From NCBI RefSeq assembly GCF_000482705.1, contig NZ_AXWO01000001.1, forward strand, positions 310,001 to 374,000: a DNA stretch of 64,000 nt. The letters are read 5' to 3'. A program made the translations under genes and the position numbers. The notes below the pieces were generated by a model. The model was not told the origin of the DNA, did not search any database, and saw nothing but the letters and a program-made list of their open reading frames with translations. Within the stretch, counting starts at the first letter, position 1; each line of letters begins with the position of its first letter. The stretch is from Glycomyces arizonensis DSM 44726. Lineage in GTDB: Bacteria > Actinomycetota > Actinomycetes > Mycobacteriales > Micromonosporaceae. Positions 1-9,053 of this stretch are shown one piece after another.

Positions 1-242
1 CAGAAGTCGACGACCAGCCCGCGGAATGACGCCACTCGGACGTTCGGCATGTCGGTCGTGGTCTCCCTGAGGAGCTCGACTCGCTCCTCTACGGTGAACA
101 CCGCGTTCTTGGAGGCGTTGTGGAAGACCGCGACCCACACCTCATCGTACAGCTGTGAGGTGCGGCGGATGATATCGAGATGACCGTATGTCACCGGATC
201 GAACGATCCGGGACAGACGGCGTGCCGAGCTTCAGGTTTCAC
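1..242 (-). CDS. coaD: Phosphopantetheine adenylyltransferase, 3' part cut by window edge
   Basis: CoaD transfers an adenylyl group from ATP to 4'-phosphopantetheine, the penultimate step of coenzyme A synthesis, in the cytoplasm. Only the first 80 or so residues are in the window. They contain the nucleotidyltransferase signature [16 protein letters not shown], including the T/HxGH-type turn that binds ATP. I start it at the GTG at 242, which overlaps the rsmD stop codon in a GTGA arrangement, so the two genes are very probably translationally coupled. The rsmD-coaD order is standard in actinobacteria. Confidence 0.93.
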   Translation of the reverse strand, partial: MKPEARHAVCPGSFDPVTYGHLDIIRRTSQLYDEVWVAVFHNASKNAVFTVEERVELLRETTTDMPNVRVASFRGLVVDF

Positions 243-796
243 AGCCGGTGACCGTAGCAAAGGGCGGTGGTGCCGTAGCGGCGGACGCGGTCTTCTGCGA
301 CCTTCTCGGGCCACGGCACGTCCGCGTCGCGCCCGGCTCGCTCGATCACGACGTCGGCGCCGTCGGCCAGCCAGCCGTGTTCGACCAGGGCGGCGAGCAT
401 GGCGCCGATCGCCTGATCGGTCACCGCATAGGGCGGATCGGCGAAGACGATGTCGTAGGGCTCGGCGGCGCCTGAGGCAAGCGCCTTCTCGACAGGGGCG
501 GATATCACATGCGCGTCGGCGATGCCCAGATCGGCGATATTGCGCCGCAGCAGCTTCGCGGTCTGGGCGTGGGACTCGACGAACAGGGCGTGCGCGGCGC
601 CCCGCGAGAGCGCCTCGATCCCGACCGCGCCCGACCCGGCGTAGAGGTCGGCGAAGCGGAGTCCTTCGAGGTCGCCGCCGGGCGCGAGGGAGTTGAACAG
701 CGCTTCGCGGACCCGATCGGAGGTGGGCCGCGTGCGGTCACCCGAAGGCGTGGCGAGGCGGCGGCCCTTGAGGGCGCCGGCGATGATCCTAGTCAT
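239..796 (-). CDS. rsmD: 16S rRNA (guanine-966-N2)-methyltransferase RsmD
   Basis: A 185-residue SAM-dependent methyltransferase of the RsmD/YhhF family, which methylates G966 of 16S rRNA in the small subunit. The SAM-binding motif I ([18 protein letters not shown], about residues 50-67) and the catalytic DPPY motif (in [11 protein letters not shown]) are both intact. Length is normal for the family. It lies 31 bp downstream of recG and overlaps coaD by 4 bp, so recG-rsmD-coaD look like one transcription unit. Confidence 0.93.
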   Translation of the reverse strand: MTRIIAGALKGRRLATPSGDRTRPTSDRVREALFNSLAPGGDLEGLRFADLYAGSGAVGIEALSRGAAHALFVESHAQTAKLLRRNIADLGIADAHVISAPVEKALASGAAEPYDIVFADPPYAVTDQAIGAMLAALVEHGWLADGADVVIERAGRDADVPWPEKVAEDRVRRYGTTALCYGHRL

Positions 797-827
797 GAGA
801 TGACCACTCTAACCCAGGGGCGGCGCC

Positions 828-3014
828 TCACCCCTTCTCCAGATATTCGCCTCGGTCGGCGGCCAGGTCGTCGACGAGGGCCGCGAACGCCGGTTCCGAG
901 CGCATCCGCGGGTCCGCGGCGATCAGCTTGACCGCGTCGGCCCTGGCCTCCTCGATGATGTCGACGTCGCGCAGCAGCGACAAGAGCTTGACGTGCGATT
1001 TCGTGCCGGACTGGGCCGCGCCGAGGACGTCGCCCTCGCGGCGCTGCTCCAAGTCGAGCTCGGCGAGCGCGAACCCGTCGGTGGTGGAGGCGACGGCGTC
1101 GAGCCGATCGCGGGAGGCGGTGCCCTCGGCGGCCTCGCTGACCAGCAGGCACAGGCCCGGGTGACTGCCGCGCCCGACGCGGCCGCGCAGCTGGTGGAGC
1201 TGGGAGATGCCGAAGCGCTCGGCGTCGAGGATGACCATGGCGGTGGCGTTCGGGACGTTGACGCCGACCTCGATGACGGTGGTGGCGACCAGGACGTCGA
1301 TCTCGCCCGCGGCGTAGGCGCGCATGACGCGGTCCTTCTCCTCGGCGTCGAGGCGGCCGTGGAGGAGGCCGAGACGCAGGCCGTGGAGGGGCCCGCTGCG
1401 CAGCTGCTCGATCATGTCGGTGACGGCCAGCGGCGGGCGGCGGTCGTCGCCGCCGCCGGTGTCCTCGGTGTCCTCACCGCCCACGCGCGGGCAGACGACG
1501 TAGGCCTGGCGTCCGGCGGCGACCTCTTCGCGGACGCGCGTCCACGTGCGGGCCATCCACCGCTGGTCGGTGTAGGGCACGACGTGCGTGGCGATCGGGC
1601 TGCGCCCGGCCGGGAGCTCGGTGAGGCGGCTGGTCTCCAGGTCGCCGTAGACGGTCATGGCGACGGTCCTGGGGATCGGGGTGGCCGTCATGACGAGCGT
1701 GTGCGGCGGACGCTCGGCCTTGGAGCGCAGGGCGTCGCGCTGCTCGACGCCGAAGCGGTGCTGCTCGTCGACGACGACGAGGCCGAGGTCGTGGAAGTCG
1801 ACGCCGTCGTAGAGCAGGGCGTGCGTGCCGACGACGATCCCGGCCTCGCCGGATTCGACGGCTTCGAGCGTGGCGCGGCGCTGCGCGGCGGTGGCCGAGC
1901 CGGTGAGCAGGGCGACGCGGGTGGCCTCCATCGGGGCGCCGAGTTCGCCGCCTTTGGCGAGGTCGCCGAGCATCTCGGCTATCGAGCGGTGGTGCTGCCC
2001 GGCGAGGACCTCGGTGGGCGCGAGCATCGCGGCCTGGCCGCCGTGGGCGACGACCTGGAGCATGGCGCGCAGGGCCACGAGCGTCTTGCCGGAGCCGACG
2101 TCGCCTTGGAGGAGCCGGTGCATCGGATGCTCCCCGGCGAGTTCGTCGGCGATCTCGGCGCCGACGCGGCGCTGCCCGTCGGTGAGCGGGAACGGCAGCG
2201 AGGCGTCGAAGGCCTCCAGGATCGCCCCGCCCTTCGGCCGCGGCGTGGCGGGCTCAACGGCGGCCTCGGCCTTGCGGCGCACCAGCGCGGCCTGCATGAC
2301 CAGTGCCTCCTGCCATTTGAGGCGCTTCTTGGCCGCGCCGAGGGACTCGAACGACTCGGGGCGGTGGATCTGGTGGAGCGCGGCGCCGTAGCCCATCAGG
2401 CGGTGGCGGGAGCGGATCGCGGCGGGCAGCGGGTCCGGCGGGTCCTCCAGCAGGTCGAGGGCGATGCGCACGCACTGGCCGATCTTCCACGTCGGCAGGT
2501 CGGCCGTGGCCGGGTAGACGGGGATGAACGCCCCGGCGAACTCCTCGACCGCCTCGGCCGGGTCGGAGGCGTCCTCGGCGAGCAGCCGGTACTGCGGCGA
2601 GTTCAGCTGGAGCCGGCCGCGGAACTGGCCGACCTTCCCGGCGAACAGGCCCCAGCGCCCGGGCCTGAGCTCCTTGGCCCGCCAGCCCTGGTTGAAATAG
2701 GTCAGGGTGACGGTGCGGCCCATCTCGTCGGCGACGATGACCTCCAGCAGGTCGCGCTTGATCGCGCGCTTGCCGGGCCGCGGCGGCTTGGGCGGCAGCG
2801 GCTTGGGCACCGCGGCGCGCACCTGCGCGAAGACGGTGACCTCCTCGCCGATCCGCAGCGAGCCGAGGTCGGCCTGCTCGCCGCGCTGGGCGTAGCGGAA
2901 CGGGTAGTGGGACAGCAGGTCTCCGACGGTCTCCAGTCCCAGTCCCTTGTCGAGCGCGGCGGCGGTCTTCGCGCCGACGACGTCTCGCAGGCGGGCGTCC
3001 AAACCTACAGCCAA
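828..3014 (-). CDS. recG: ATP-dependent DNA helicase RecG
   Basis: RecG is a superfamily 2 DNA translocase that reverses stalled forks and migrates branched DNA. The 728-residue protein has an N-terminal OB-fold wedge region, then helicase motifs: Walker A GDVGSGKT, the DEQH box in DEQHRFG, motif III TATPIPRT and motif VI QLRGRVGRG. The start is a TTG at 3014, supported by a GAGAGG ribosome binding site about 6 bases upstream and by alignment of the N-terminus (LDARLRDVVGAKTAAALDK) with actinobacterial RecG. A Gly/Asp-rich insert (about residues 535-555, EDTEDTGGGDDRR) looks like a lineage-specific loop. It follows the DAK2 gene after an 81-bp gap. Confidence 0.95.
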   Translation of the reverse strand: MAVGLDARLRDVVGAKTAAALDKGLGLETVGDLLSHYPFRYAQRGEQADLGSLRIGEEVTVFAQVRAAVPKPLPPKPPRPGKRAIKRDLLEVIVADEMGRTVTLTYFNQGWRAKELRPGRWGLFAGKVGQFRGRLQLNSPQYRLLAEDASDPAEAVEEFAGAFIPVYPATADLPTWKIGQCVRIALDLLEDPPDPLPAAIRSRHRLMGYGAALHQIHRPESFESLGAAKKRLKWQEALVMQAALVRRKAEAAVEPATPRPKGGAILEAFDASLPFPLTDGQRRVGAEIADELAGEHPMHRLLQGDVGSGKTLVALRAMLQVVAHGGQAAMLAPTEVLAGQHHRSIAEMLGDLAKGGELGAPMEATRVALLTGSATAAQRRATLEAVESGEAGIVVGTHALLYDGVDFHDLGLVVVDEQHRFGVEQRDALRSKAERPPHTLVMTATPIPRTVAMTVYGDLETSRLTELPAGRSPIATHVVPYTDQRWMARTWTRVREEVAAGRQAYVVCPRVGGEDTEDTGGGDDRRPPLAVTDMIEQLRSGPLHGLRLGLLHGRLDAEEKDRVMRAYAAGEIDVLVATTVIEVGVNVPNATAMVILDAERFGISQLHQLRGRVGRGSHPGLCLLVSEAAEGTASRDRLDAVASTTDGFALAELDLEQRREGDVLGAAQSGTKSHVKLLSLLRDVDIIEEARADAVKLIAADPRMRSEPAFAALVDDLAADRGEYLEKG

Positions 3015-3095
3015 CGGTCACCTCTCCACTGTTCGCGTTCGATCTCACCCGGTCTCACCGCCGTCTCGGCCGCCGGCGGCTCGTGCCCAGGGCCA

Positions 3096-4676
3096 TCACT
3101 CGGCTCCGATGAGCATGAGCGGACGGTCCTGCCCGGCGGGCAGCTGCTGGATCTCCACCAGCGGCCACGCCCTTCCCACATGATCGCTGAGGGCTGTGAC
3201 AGTTTCGGGGTCCGACTCAGCGCCGACCAGCAGCGTGATGAGTTCGGCCCCGGCCGAACACAGCCGGTCGACCAGGTCGAGGGCGGCCACGGCCGGGTCG
3301 GTTCCGGTGTGGACGACGTCGCCGTCGACCAGGCCGAGCGCCCTGCCGCCCTCGTAGCGGACCTCGGCGGTGCGGCAGGAGGCGGCGGCCTCGGCCATGG
3401 CGATGACGTCGTCGTCGAAGGGCCGCTCGGGGTCGTGCACGGCGAACGCGGCCAGGCTCTGCATGATCGACCCGGTGGGGATGACCGCGACCCGGTAGCC
3501 GTCGCCGCGGGCGGCGTGCGCGGCGCCGCGGACCGCGTCGACCGCGGCGGGGTCGTCGACGAGCACGGTCGCGTTCGGGCCGCCCCCCGCGCGGACGGCC
3601 ATGAGGACGTCGTCGACGGCGCCGGTGGCGGCCATGCGGCAGCCCTCGTTCTCCAGCAGCGCGCGCAGCTGCGGCTGCGAGGTGACCGCGACGACGGCAC
3701 GGTCGAGGTCCTGTGTGGGGTGACGCGAGTAGGCGTCATCGAAGCGGGTCACCGAGATCCGGTGGACGCGGCCGCGCTCGATCCCGGCCTCGACGGCCGC
3801 GCCGACGTCGTTGACGTGGACGTGGACGTTGAACGTCGTGGCCGCCCGATCGGCGCGCGAGCCGATGATGACGACCGAGTCTCCCAGCTCGGTCAGGCGG
3901 CGGCGCAGGTCGGCGGCCGACTCGGCGGACGCTTCGAGCAGGTACTGGACCTCGTAGTCGTAGGCTTCGGAGCCGGTCTCGCGCGGGACCTCCTCGACGG
4001 GCCCGGCGGCCCTGGTGCGGTGGCTCTCGAGCAGGTCGAGCGCACCGGTCGAGGTGGAGCCGGTGAGCGTCTCGACCAGGGCCTCCAAGAGCAGCGCCAG
4101 GCCGAGCCCGCCCGCGTCGACCACGCCCGCGCGGGCCAGGGCGGGCAGCTGGGTCGGGGTGGCGGCGACGGCCTCGGCGGCGGCCTCGGCGGCGGCGCGG
4201 GCGGCCGAGACGAGCCCGAACGGCGCGGCCTTCGCGGCGGCCGAGGAGGCGGCCTCGGCGACGGTGAGGATGGTGCCCGCGGTGGGGACCGCGACGGCGG
4301 CGGTGGCCGCGTCGGTGGCCGAGCGCAGTCCGGCGGCGAAGCCCTTGGCGTCGACCGCCTCCGCGGTCCAGGCGTCGGCCAGGCCGCGGAGCATCTGGGC
4401 GAGGATGACCCCGGAGTTGCCGCGGGCCGAGAGGAGCGCGCGTCCGGCGGCCTCGTCGAGCAGGGCGTGCAGCGTCGGCTTCGGCGTCGCGCCCTGGAAG
4501 GCGGCCTGGAGCGTGGCGACCATGTTGGTCGCCGTGTCGGAGTCGGCGACGGGGAACACGTTGAGCTCGTCGACGCCGCGCCGGTGCCGCGTCAATGTGT
4601 CGATGCCGCGCGCGGCCCACTCTCGCATGGTGTCGGCGTCGAGGCCGTGCGGGCCGTGTTCAGGGATGTCTGCCAC
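3096..4676 (-). CDS. DAK2 domain protein, fatty acid kinase FakA-like
   Basis: A 526-residue protein whose N-terminal 200 residues form a DhaL/DAK2 nucleotide-binding domain. The Mg-ATP signature NVFPVADSDTATNM is present (D45, D47, N51), followed by the helix motif GNSGVILAQMLRG. The rest matches the middle and C-terminal regions of FakA/YloV proteins. FakA phosphorylates fatty acids bound to a FakB (DegV) partner so that they enter phospholipid synthesis; that role is inferred from the family and no fakB is in the window. The GTG at 4676 is chosen because it precedes the domain by a short tail; the ATG at 4628 is an alternative with no better ribosome site. The DAK2-recG-rsmD-coaD order is conserved in actinobacteria. 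Confidence 0.85.
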   Translation of the reverse strand: MADIPEHGPHGLDADTMREWAARGIDTLTRHRRGVDELNVFPVADSDTATNMVATLQAAFQGATPKPTLHALLDEAAGRALLSARGNSGVILAQMLRGLADAWTAEAVDAKGFAAGLRSATDAATAAVAVPTAGTILTVAEAASSAAAKAAPFGLVSAARAAAEAAAEAVAATPTQLPALARAGVVDAGGLGLALLLEALVETLTGSTSTGALDLLESHRTRAAGPVEEVPRETGSEAYDYEVQYLLEASAESAADLRRRLTELGDSVVIIGSRADRAATTFNVHVHVNDVGAAVEAGIERGRVHRISVTRFDDAYSRHPTQDLDRAVVAVTSQPQLRALLENEGCRMAATGAVDDVLMAVRAGGGPNATVLVDDPAAVDAVRGAAHAARGDGYRVAVIPTGSIMQSLAAFAVHDPERPFDDDVIAMAEAAASCRTAEVRYEGGRALGLVDGDVVHTGTDPAVAALDLVDRLCSAGAELITLLVGAESDPETVTALSDHVGRAWPLVEIQQLPAGQDRPLMLIGAE

Positions 4677-4755
4677 GGGCCATGAGGATACGCGCCTCCC
4701 CGGGGCCGTGGCGTCGCCACCGTGATCGGCCGGGCGCCACGGGCCCGCGGGAGGT

Positions 4756-5883
4756 CTAGAGGTCGCCGTAGCGCAGCGTGTTGCGCAGTGCGTCGACGGC
4801 CTCGCCCCGGTCGCCGGTGGCGAAGCCGACGAAGCCCTCGAAGCCGCCGTCGACCTGGACGAGCGCGGCGTAGACGGTCGTGTCGCCGACGGTGAAGGTG
4901 TGGAACTCGGCCTGGCGGGCGTCGATCCAGTAGTTGACGGTCTCGGACTCGCCGCTGATCTCGCCGCCCAGGTGCTCGGCGATCGCGGCCTCGAAGGCCG
5001 GGCCGACGTCGTCCAGGCCCGTCTCGGCGGTGGCGCCGATGGCCTCGGGGTTGATCGCGCCGACGAACGCCGAGGCGCTGCCGTCCTCGACCGCGCGCCC
5101 GGCGGCACTGGAGAACACCGGGGGGATCTCGGTCGACTCGGCCCAGGCGGCGCCGTCGGGGACGACGAACTTCAGGCCCGCGGACTCGTCACTGATCAGC
5201 GCGGGCTCGGCGGCCGGGGGTTCCTCGATGGTCGCGGTCTTGTCGTCGGCGGGCTCGCCGTCGTCGGGGTTGAACAGGATGAACCCGCCGACGCCGAGCG
5301 CGGCGGCGATCACGACGACGCCCACGAGCAGGATCCACAGCGGGCCTTTGCCGCCGCTCTTCTTCTTGCGCTGGATCTGGCCGGGCTGGGCGCCGCCCCA
5401 CGGCTGCTGCCCGGCCGGTCCCGAGACGGGGACGAGCTGGCCGCCCTGCGGGCCGAACTGGCCCTGGCCGGGCGAGACCGGCATGCCCGAGGCGGGCATC
5501 CCGGAGACCGGCGGCATGCCGGGAGCGGGCATCCCCGACACGGGAGGCATGCCTTGTCCGGGCATGCCCTGTCCCGGCATGCCCGAGACGGGCGGCATGC
5601 CCGGGTGCTGCGGCGGGGCGTCGAACGGCGACACCGGCACGCCGGGGGGCGGCCCGAACGGCGCCTGCGGCTGGCTCCCCGGTCCGCTCGCGTACTTCAC
5701 CGTGCCGTCGACGTCCTCGACCGGCATCTGCTGGTTCGGCGGAGGGGACACGCGCTGGCTCTCCGGCGACCACGGCGGAGGCTCCTCGGTCGGAGGCTGC
5801 TCGTGGGGCCGGTACACCGGTGGCTCTTGCGGAGACTGCGGCGGCTGCCAGCCGTCGGCCGGCGGCTGCGGGGTGTTGCTCAT
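4756..5883 (-). CDS. Proline-rich membrane-anchored protein of unknown function
   Basis: I do not recognise a family function. The 375-residue protein has a cytoplasmic Pro/Gln/Gly-rich N-terminal half with tandem copies of a GMPPVSGMP-type repeat (about residues 95-140), then a basic stretch (RKKKSGGKG). One transmembrane helix follows (about residues 182-204, WILLVGVVVIAAALGVGG), and then an acidic linker and a compact extracytoplasmic domain of about 150 residues. The layout resembles actinobacterial proteins with a disordered cytoplasmic tail and a secreted sensor or chaperone-like domain. It is divergent from rpmB and separated from the DAK2 gene by 79 bp, so it may be its own unit. The call as a real gene is firm; its role is unknown. 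Confidence 0.8.
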   Translation of the reverse strand: MSNTPQPPADGWQPPQSPQEPPVYRPHEQPPTEEPPPWSPESQRVSPPPNQQMPVEDVDGTVKYASGPGSQPQAPFGPPPGVPVSPFDAPPQHPGMPPVSGMPGQGMPGQGMPPVSGMPAPGMPPVSGMPASGMPVSPGQGQFGPQGGQLVPVSGPAGQQPWGGAQPGQIQRKKKSGGKGPLWILLVGVVVIAAALGVGGFILFNPDDGEPADDKTATIEEPPAAEPALISDESAGLKFVVPDGAAWAESTEIPPVFSSAAGRAVEDGSASAFVGAINPEAIGATAETGLDDVGPAFEAAIAEHLGGEISGESETVNYWIDARQAEFHTFTVGDTTVYAALVQVDGGFEGFVGFATGDRGEAVDALRNTLRYGDL

Positions 5884-6188
5884 GATCGACTCACCAACGA
5901 AAATATGGGCATCGGCACATCACTGTATGTGGGTAGCCTACGGGATCAGGACCAATCCTAGAGTGGTCGACCGTGGCGGCTCGCGGCAGCCACCACAGTG
6001 CATCGATGCCCGTCACCTCGGCGAAGTCCTTCGAGCGGTACGTCGGAATCGTCTGTATTGGGCGTCCGAATGGATTGTGACGCGGCCCCTCGGCCCTGGA
6101 TGGGGCAGTGCGGTGCAGGTCCGTTAGAATTGCCGGGTTGCCCGCCGTGGGGGCGGGCCGCTGAATCGTCAACGCAGGAGTTTGGAAA
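5884..6188. promoter_or_regulatory. Divergent promoter region; possible rpmB -10 box at 6125-6130
   Basis: This 305-bp gap separates two divergent genes and carries no convincing open frame of its own. The only element I can point to is TAGAAT at about 6125-6130, a good sigma-A -10 match about 58 bp before the rpmB start. I do not see a matching -35. The rpmB ribosome binding site, GCAGGAG, is about 8 bases before the ATG. Confidence 0.35.
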
Positions 6189-6380
6189 ATGTCGAGCGTG
6201 TGTGAAGTCTGCGGCAAGCGCCCGGGCTTCGGCAACAACGTCCCGTGGTCCCACAAGAAGACCAAGCGTCGTTGGAACCCGAACCTCCAGACCATTCGCA
6301 TCGCGACTGGCTCCGGCGACAACAAGCGCCGCGCCAAGGTCTGCACCTCGTGCCTCAAGGCCAACAAGGTGACCCGCTAA
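6189..6380 (+). CDS. rpmB: 50S ribosomal protein L28 (zinc-binding form)
   Basis: A 63-residue L28, a late-assembling protein of the large ribosomal subunit. It carries a paired-cysteine zinc ribbon, CEVC at residues 5-8 and CTSC near the C-terminus, so it is the C+ (zinc-dependent) version. In actinobacteria C+ and C- versions are often swapped by Zur; no Zur box was identified here. A GGAG ribosome site precedes the ATG. A strong hairpin follows the gene. Confidence 0.97.
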   Translation: MSSVCEVCGKRPGFGNNVPWSHKKTKRRWNPNLQTIRIATGSGDNKRRAKVCTSCLKANKVTR

Positions 6381-6398
6381 GGGACGATCAAGACTTCA

Positions 6399-6424
6399 CG
6401 CCGCCGGGCCCGTTCCCGGCGGCG
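6399..6424. terminator. Bidirectional terminator between rpmB and thiL
   Basis: Perfect 10-bp GC arms (6399-6408 and 6415-6424) close a 6-base loop and are followed by TTT on the plus strand. It lies between the converging rpmB and thiL genes and can serve both. Confidence 0.8.
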
Positions 6425-6445
6425 TTTCGTCGTGGCCGGCGGCCT

Positions 6446-7396
6446 TCACTGCCCTTGGAAGTGGTCCCAGCCGGTCGGGCCCGTCCACGGCTGCCCGTCG
6501 ACGGTGACGCCCGCGCCTTCGGCGACCGTGCCGATGCGCCGCCAGCCCTCGGGCAGGATCACGCCGGGCGGGAAGGCCGCGGCCAGGGCGTGATCCTCGC
6601 CTCCCGACAGCAGCCATGTGAGCGAGTCGGCACCGAGCGCCTCGGCGGCGTTGGCCATCGCCTCGGGGACGTCGAGCACGGCGGTGTCGATGTCGACGGC
6701 CACGCCCGAGGACTCGGCGAGGTGGCCGACGTCCGCCAAGAGCCCGTCCGAGACGTCGATCATGGCTCTGGCGCCCATGAGGGCGGCGTCGCGCCCGGCC
6801 GCGTACGGCGGGTGCGGGCGCCGATAGGCGCCGACCAGGGCGCCGGGCGAGCGGAACCCGCGGGAGAGGATGTGCAGTCCCGCGGCGGCCCAGCCGGTCC
6901 TGCCCGCCAGCGCAAGCACGTCCCCCGGCCGCGCACCGGACCTGGTGACCGGTGGTCGGCCTTCGAGGTCGCCGAGCGCGGTGACGGTGACGGTGAGCTG
7001 CGAGCCGCGGGTGGTGTCGCCGCCGACGACGGCCGCGCCCGCGGCGGCGGCCTCGGCGGCCAGGCCGGAGGCGAACTCCTCGATCCATGCGGCGGGCGTG
7101 TCCTGGGGGGCCGAGACGGCGGCGAGGAGCGCGGTGGGCGCCGCGCCCATCGCCGCGATGTCGGCGATGTTGGCGGCGGCGGCGCGGTGGCCGACGTCGG
7201 CGGCCGAGCACCAGTCGAGGCGGAAGTGGCGTCCTTCGACGAGCATGTCGGTGCAGGCGACGACCCGGCCGTCGGGGGCGGTCACGACGGCGGCGTCGTC
7301 GCCGGGGCCGAGCTCGACGGCGTCGGTGGTGGTGAAGTGCCTGGTGAAGCGCTCGATGAGCCGGAATTCCCCGACCTCGGCGACGGTTTCGCTCAC
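6446..7396 (-). CDS. thiL: Thiamine-monophosphate kinase
   Basis: ThiL phosphorylates thiamine monophosphate to the active cofactor thiamine diphosphate. The 316-residue protein shows the family's metal and ATP motifs: GPGDDAAVV near residue 28, GGDTTRG near residue 140, DVSDGLLADVGH and LSGGEDHAL in the C-terminal half. The GTG at 7396 begins just before the family's usual N-terminus (SETVAEVGEFRLIERF). It is convergent with rpmB and divergent from the Lrp-type gene. No TPP riboswitch is visible upstream. Confidence 0.93.
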   Translation of the reverse strand: MSETVAEVGEFRLIERFTRHFTTTDAVELGPGDDAAVVTAPDGRVVACTDMLVEGRHFRLDWCSAADVGHRAAAANIADIAAMGAAPTALLAAVSAPQDTPAAWIEEFASGLAAEAAAAGAAVVGGDTTRGSQLTVTVTALGDLEGRPPVTRSGARPGDVLALAGRTGWAAAGLHILSRGFRSPGALVGAYRRPHPPYAAGRDAALMGARAMIDVSDGLLADVGHLAESSGVAVDIDTAVLDVPEAMANAAEALGADSLTWLLSGGEDHALAAAFPPGVILPEGWRRIGTVAEGAGVTVDGQPWTGPTGWDHFQGQ

Positions 7397-7538
7397 GGTT
7401 GCTTCCAGTCTCGGGCAGTTGACGGTCTGGAGATCACTGCGTAATCTTCGCTCAACGGCGATCGTGAGCCGGTCAGGCCCGCCGGGCATCGTCTTCCGGC
7501 CGCCGACCCCTTTCCCGCGAGCGTTGGGAGGCCTGTCG

Positions 7539-7772
7539 ATGGTGCAGGCGTACATTCTGGTGCAGACCGAGGTCGGAATGGCCGCGGCGGTGTCCGAGGC
7601 CGTCGCGAAGCTCGACGGCGTGGTGCGGGTGGACACCGTGACCGGCCCGTACGACGTGGTGATCCTCACCGAGACCGACTCCGGTGACCGATTGGACGCG
7701 TCCGTGGTGAGTAGAGTCCAGCGGGTGGCGGGTGTTACCCGCACGCTGACCTGTTCGATTCTGCGTCTCTGA
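7539..7772 (+). CDS. Small Lrp/AsnC ligand-binding-domain (RAM) protein
   Basis: A 77-residue stand-alone RAM domain, the amino-acid-sensing half of Lrp/AsnC regulators without the DNA-binding helix-turn-helix. The sequence MVQAYILVQTEVGMA through VDTVTGPYDVVIL is typical of the actinobacterial stand-alone family. Such domains form rings and may modulate full-length Lrp proteins; the partner and ligand here are unknown. It is 8 bp upstream of the DUF3515 gene and probably co-transcribed. Confidence 0.85.
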   Translation: MVQAYILVQTEVGMAAAVSEAVAKLDGVVRVDTVTGPYDVVILTETDSGDRLDASVVSRVQRVAGVTRTLTCSILRL

Positions 7773-7780
7773 GGAGTGCC

Positions 7781-8320
7781 GTGGGGAAGGCGAAGCTTCC
7801 GGCCGTGGTGGCCACGGCCGTGGCGGTGCCGGTGGCCGCCGTCGCGGGCGTCGTCGTGTTCAACGCGATCGCGCCCGCCGCCGATGACTCCCGTTTCGAC
7901 GAGGACCTGTCGCCGGTGAGCGTCGAGGTGCCGCGGTTGAGTGACGAGGACGCCGTGGTGTGCCTGGCGATGACCGCGAAGGCGCCCGAGAGCGTCGCCG
8001 ATCTGCCCGCCAGGCCGGTCGAGGGCGAGGCGCACGCCTCGGAGTTCGTGCTCGCCTACGGCGATCCGGCGGTGGTGGCCACGTGCGGGGCCGACGCGGT
8101 GGAGGTCGAGGACACCGCGGTGGTGTACCTGCTGAACGGCGTCTGCTGGTTCACCGAGGAGAACGGCGGCACCGAGTGGACGACCGTGGACCGGCAGGTG
8201 CCGGTCGGCGTGACCGTCCCCGACGACTACCCGCAGCCGGTGGACGTGCTGAGCGGGCTGTCGAAGACGATCGCGGAGGCGGTGCCCGCGTCGCAGGACG
8301 CGCCGTCGGGCTGCTCGTGA
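7781..8320 (+). CDS. DUF3515 membrane-anchored protein
   Basis: A 179-residue protein with an N-terminal membrane anchor or signal (about residues 5-30, alanine/valine-rich) and an extracytoplasmic DUF3515 domain with four cysteines that could pair. The family is actinobacterial, found beside thiL and Lrp-type genes, and has no proven function. The GTG start is set by a GAGGAG site 4 bases upstream. Its stop overlaps the next gene's start in GTGA, implying translational coupling to the DNA glycosylase. Confidence 0.82.
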   Translation: MGKAKLPAVVATAVAVPVAAVAGVVVFNAIAPAADDSRFDEDLSPVSVEVPRLSDEDAVVCLAMTAKAPESVADLPARPVEGEAHASEFVLAYGDPAVVATCGADAVEVEDTAVVYLLNGVCWFTEENGGTEWTTVDRQVPVGVTVPDDYPQPVDVLSGLSKTIAEAVPASQDAPSGCS

Positions 8321-8937
8321 GCGCGGCGTCCGGTCCGGTTCGGACGGACGGGGGCGGACCGGTGGACCGGTCGTTCTTCGACCGCGATTCGGTGGCGGTG
8401 GCGCCGGAGCTGCTGGGCTGCCTGGTGACCGCGAACGGGGTGACGGTGCGCCTGACCGAGGTCGAGGCCTACCGGCAGGACGATCCGGCGTCGCACTCGT
8501 TCCGGGGCCGCACCGCCCGCACGGCGGTCATGTTCGGTCCTGCCGGGCACCTGTACGTCTACTTCACTTACGGGATGCACTACTGCGCCAACATCTCGTG
8601 CGGCCCGGAGGGTTTCGGCGCGGCGGTGCTCCTGCGCGCCGGTGAGGTCGTCGACGGCGTCGCGACCGCCCAGGCCAGGCGCGGCGAGCGGATCGCGTTC
8701 AGGGACCTGGGGAGGGGCCCGGCGCGGCTGGCGCAGGCGATGGGCTGGGACCGCGACGACGACGGCGCCGACATGGTCGGCTCGGTGCGGCGCGGAGCAG
8801 GCGATCTCGCGGTGCGGTCGGGTCCCCGGACGGGGATCACGAAGGCCGCCGAGGTGCCGTGGCGGTTCTGGATCGACGGCGACGCGTTCGTCTCCCCGTA
8901 CAAGCGCCACCCGAAGGCGCTCGCATCCGAGGCATAA
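8317..8937 (+). CDS. 3-methyladenine DNA glycosylase (Aag/MPG family)
   Basis: A 206-residue alkyladenine DNA glycosylase that removes alkylated purines in base excision repair. The signature region is intact: TEVEAY with the catalytic Glu, then SHSFRGRTARTAVMFG and the tyrosine-rich YVYFTYGMHYCANIS. The GTG start at 8317 overlaps the DUF3515 stop by 4 bases and puts DRSFFDRDSVAVAPELLG at the usual N-terminus. It is the last gene before a convergent AT-rich palindrome. Confidence 0.92.
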   Translation: MSAASGPVRTDGGGPVDRSFFDRDSVAVAPELLGCLVTANGVTVRLTEVEAYRQDDPASHSFRGRTARTAVMFGPAGHLYVYFTYGMHYCANISCGPEGFGAAVLLRAGEVVDGVATAQARRGERIAFRDLGRGPARLAQAMGWDRDDDGADMVGSVRRGAGDLAVRSGPRTGITKAAEVPWRFWIDGDAFVSPYKRHPKALASEA

Positions 8938-8958
8938 ACTCCCCTTTATCCTATACTC

Positions 8959-9017
8959 TATATCCTATAAGATTTGAAGGCACGAAGGCGTAGGCTTGCT
9001 ATATCTTATAGGGTATA
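8959..9017. repeat. AT-rich inverted repeat, core TATATCCTATAAGAT
   Basis: Arms 8959-8975 and 9001-9017 (17 bp, two mismatches) flank a 25-base GC-richer centre. A further partial TATCCTATA copy lies just upstream at 8947-8955. The whole block is strikingly AT-rich for this genome and sits between the converging glycosylase and GH26-like genes, so a two-way terminator is the simplest role. The same core recurs at 53298-53338. Confidence 0.7.
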
Positions 9018-9053
9018 ACGGCGTCTGAGGAGTGAGCGTCGTTCAAGGGCGTC

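Noticed and set aside
993-4685. Very long plus-strand open frame opposite recG and the DAK2 gene
   Set aside because: It is the antisense of well-recognised minus-strand genes, rich in Gly/Asp/Ala/Arg as expected of GC-rich shadow frames, and matches nothing.
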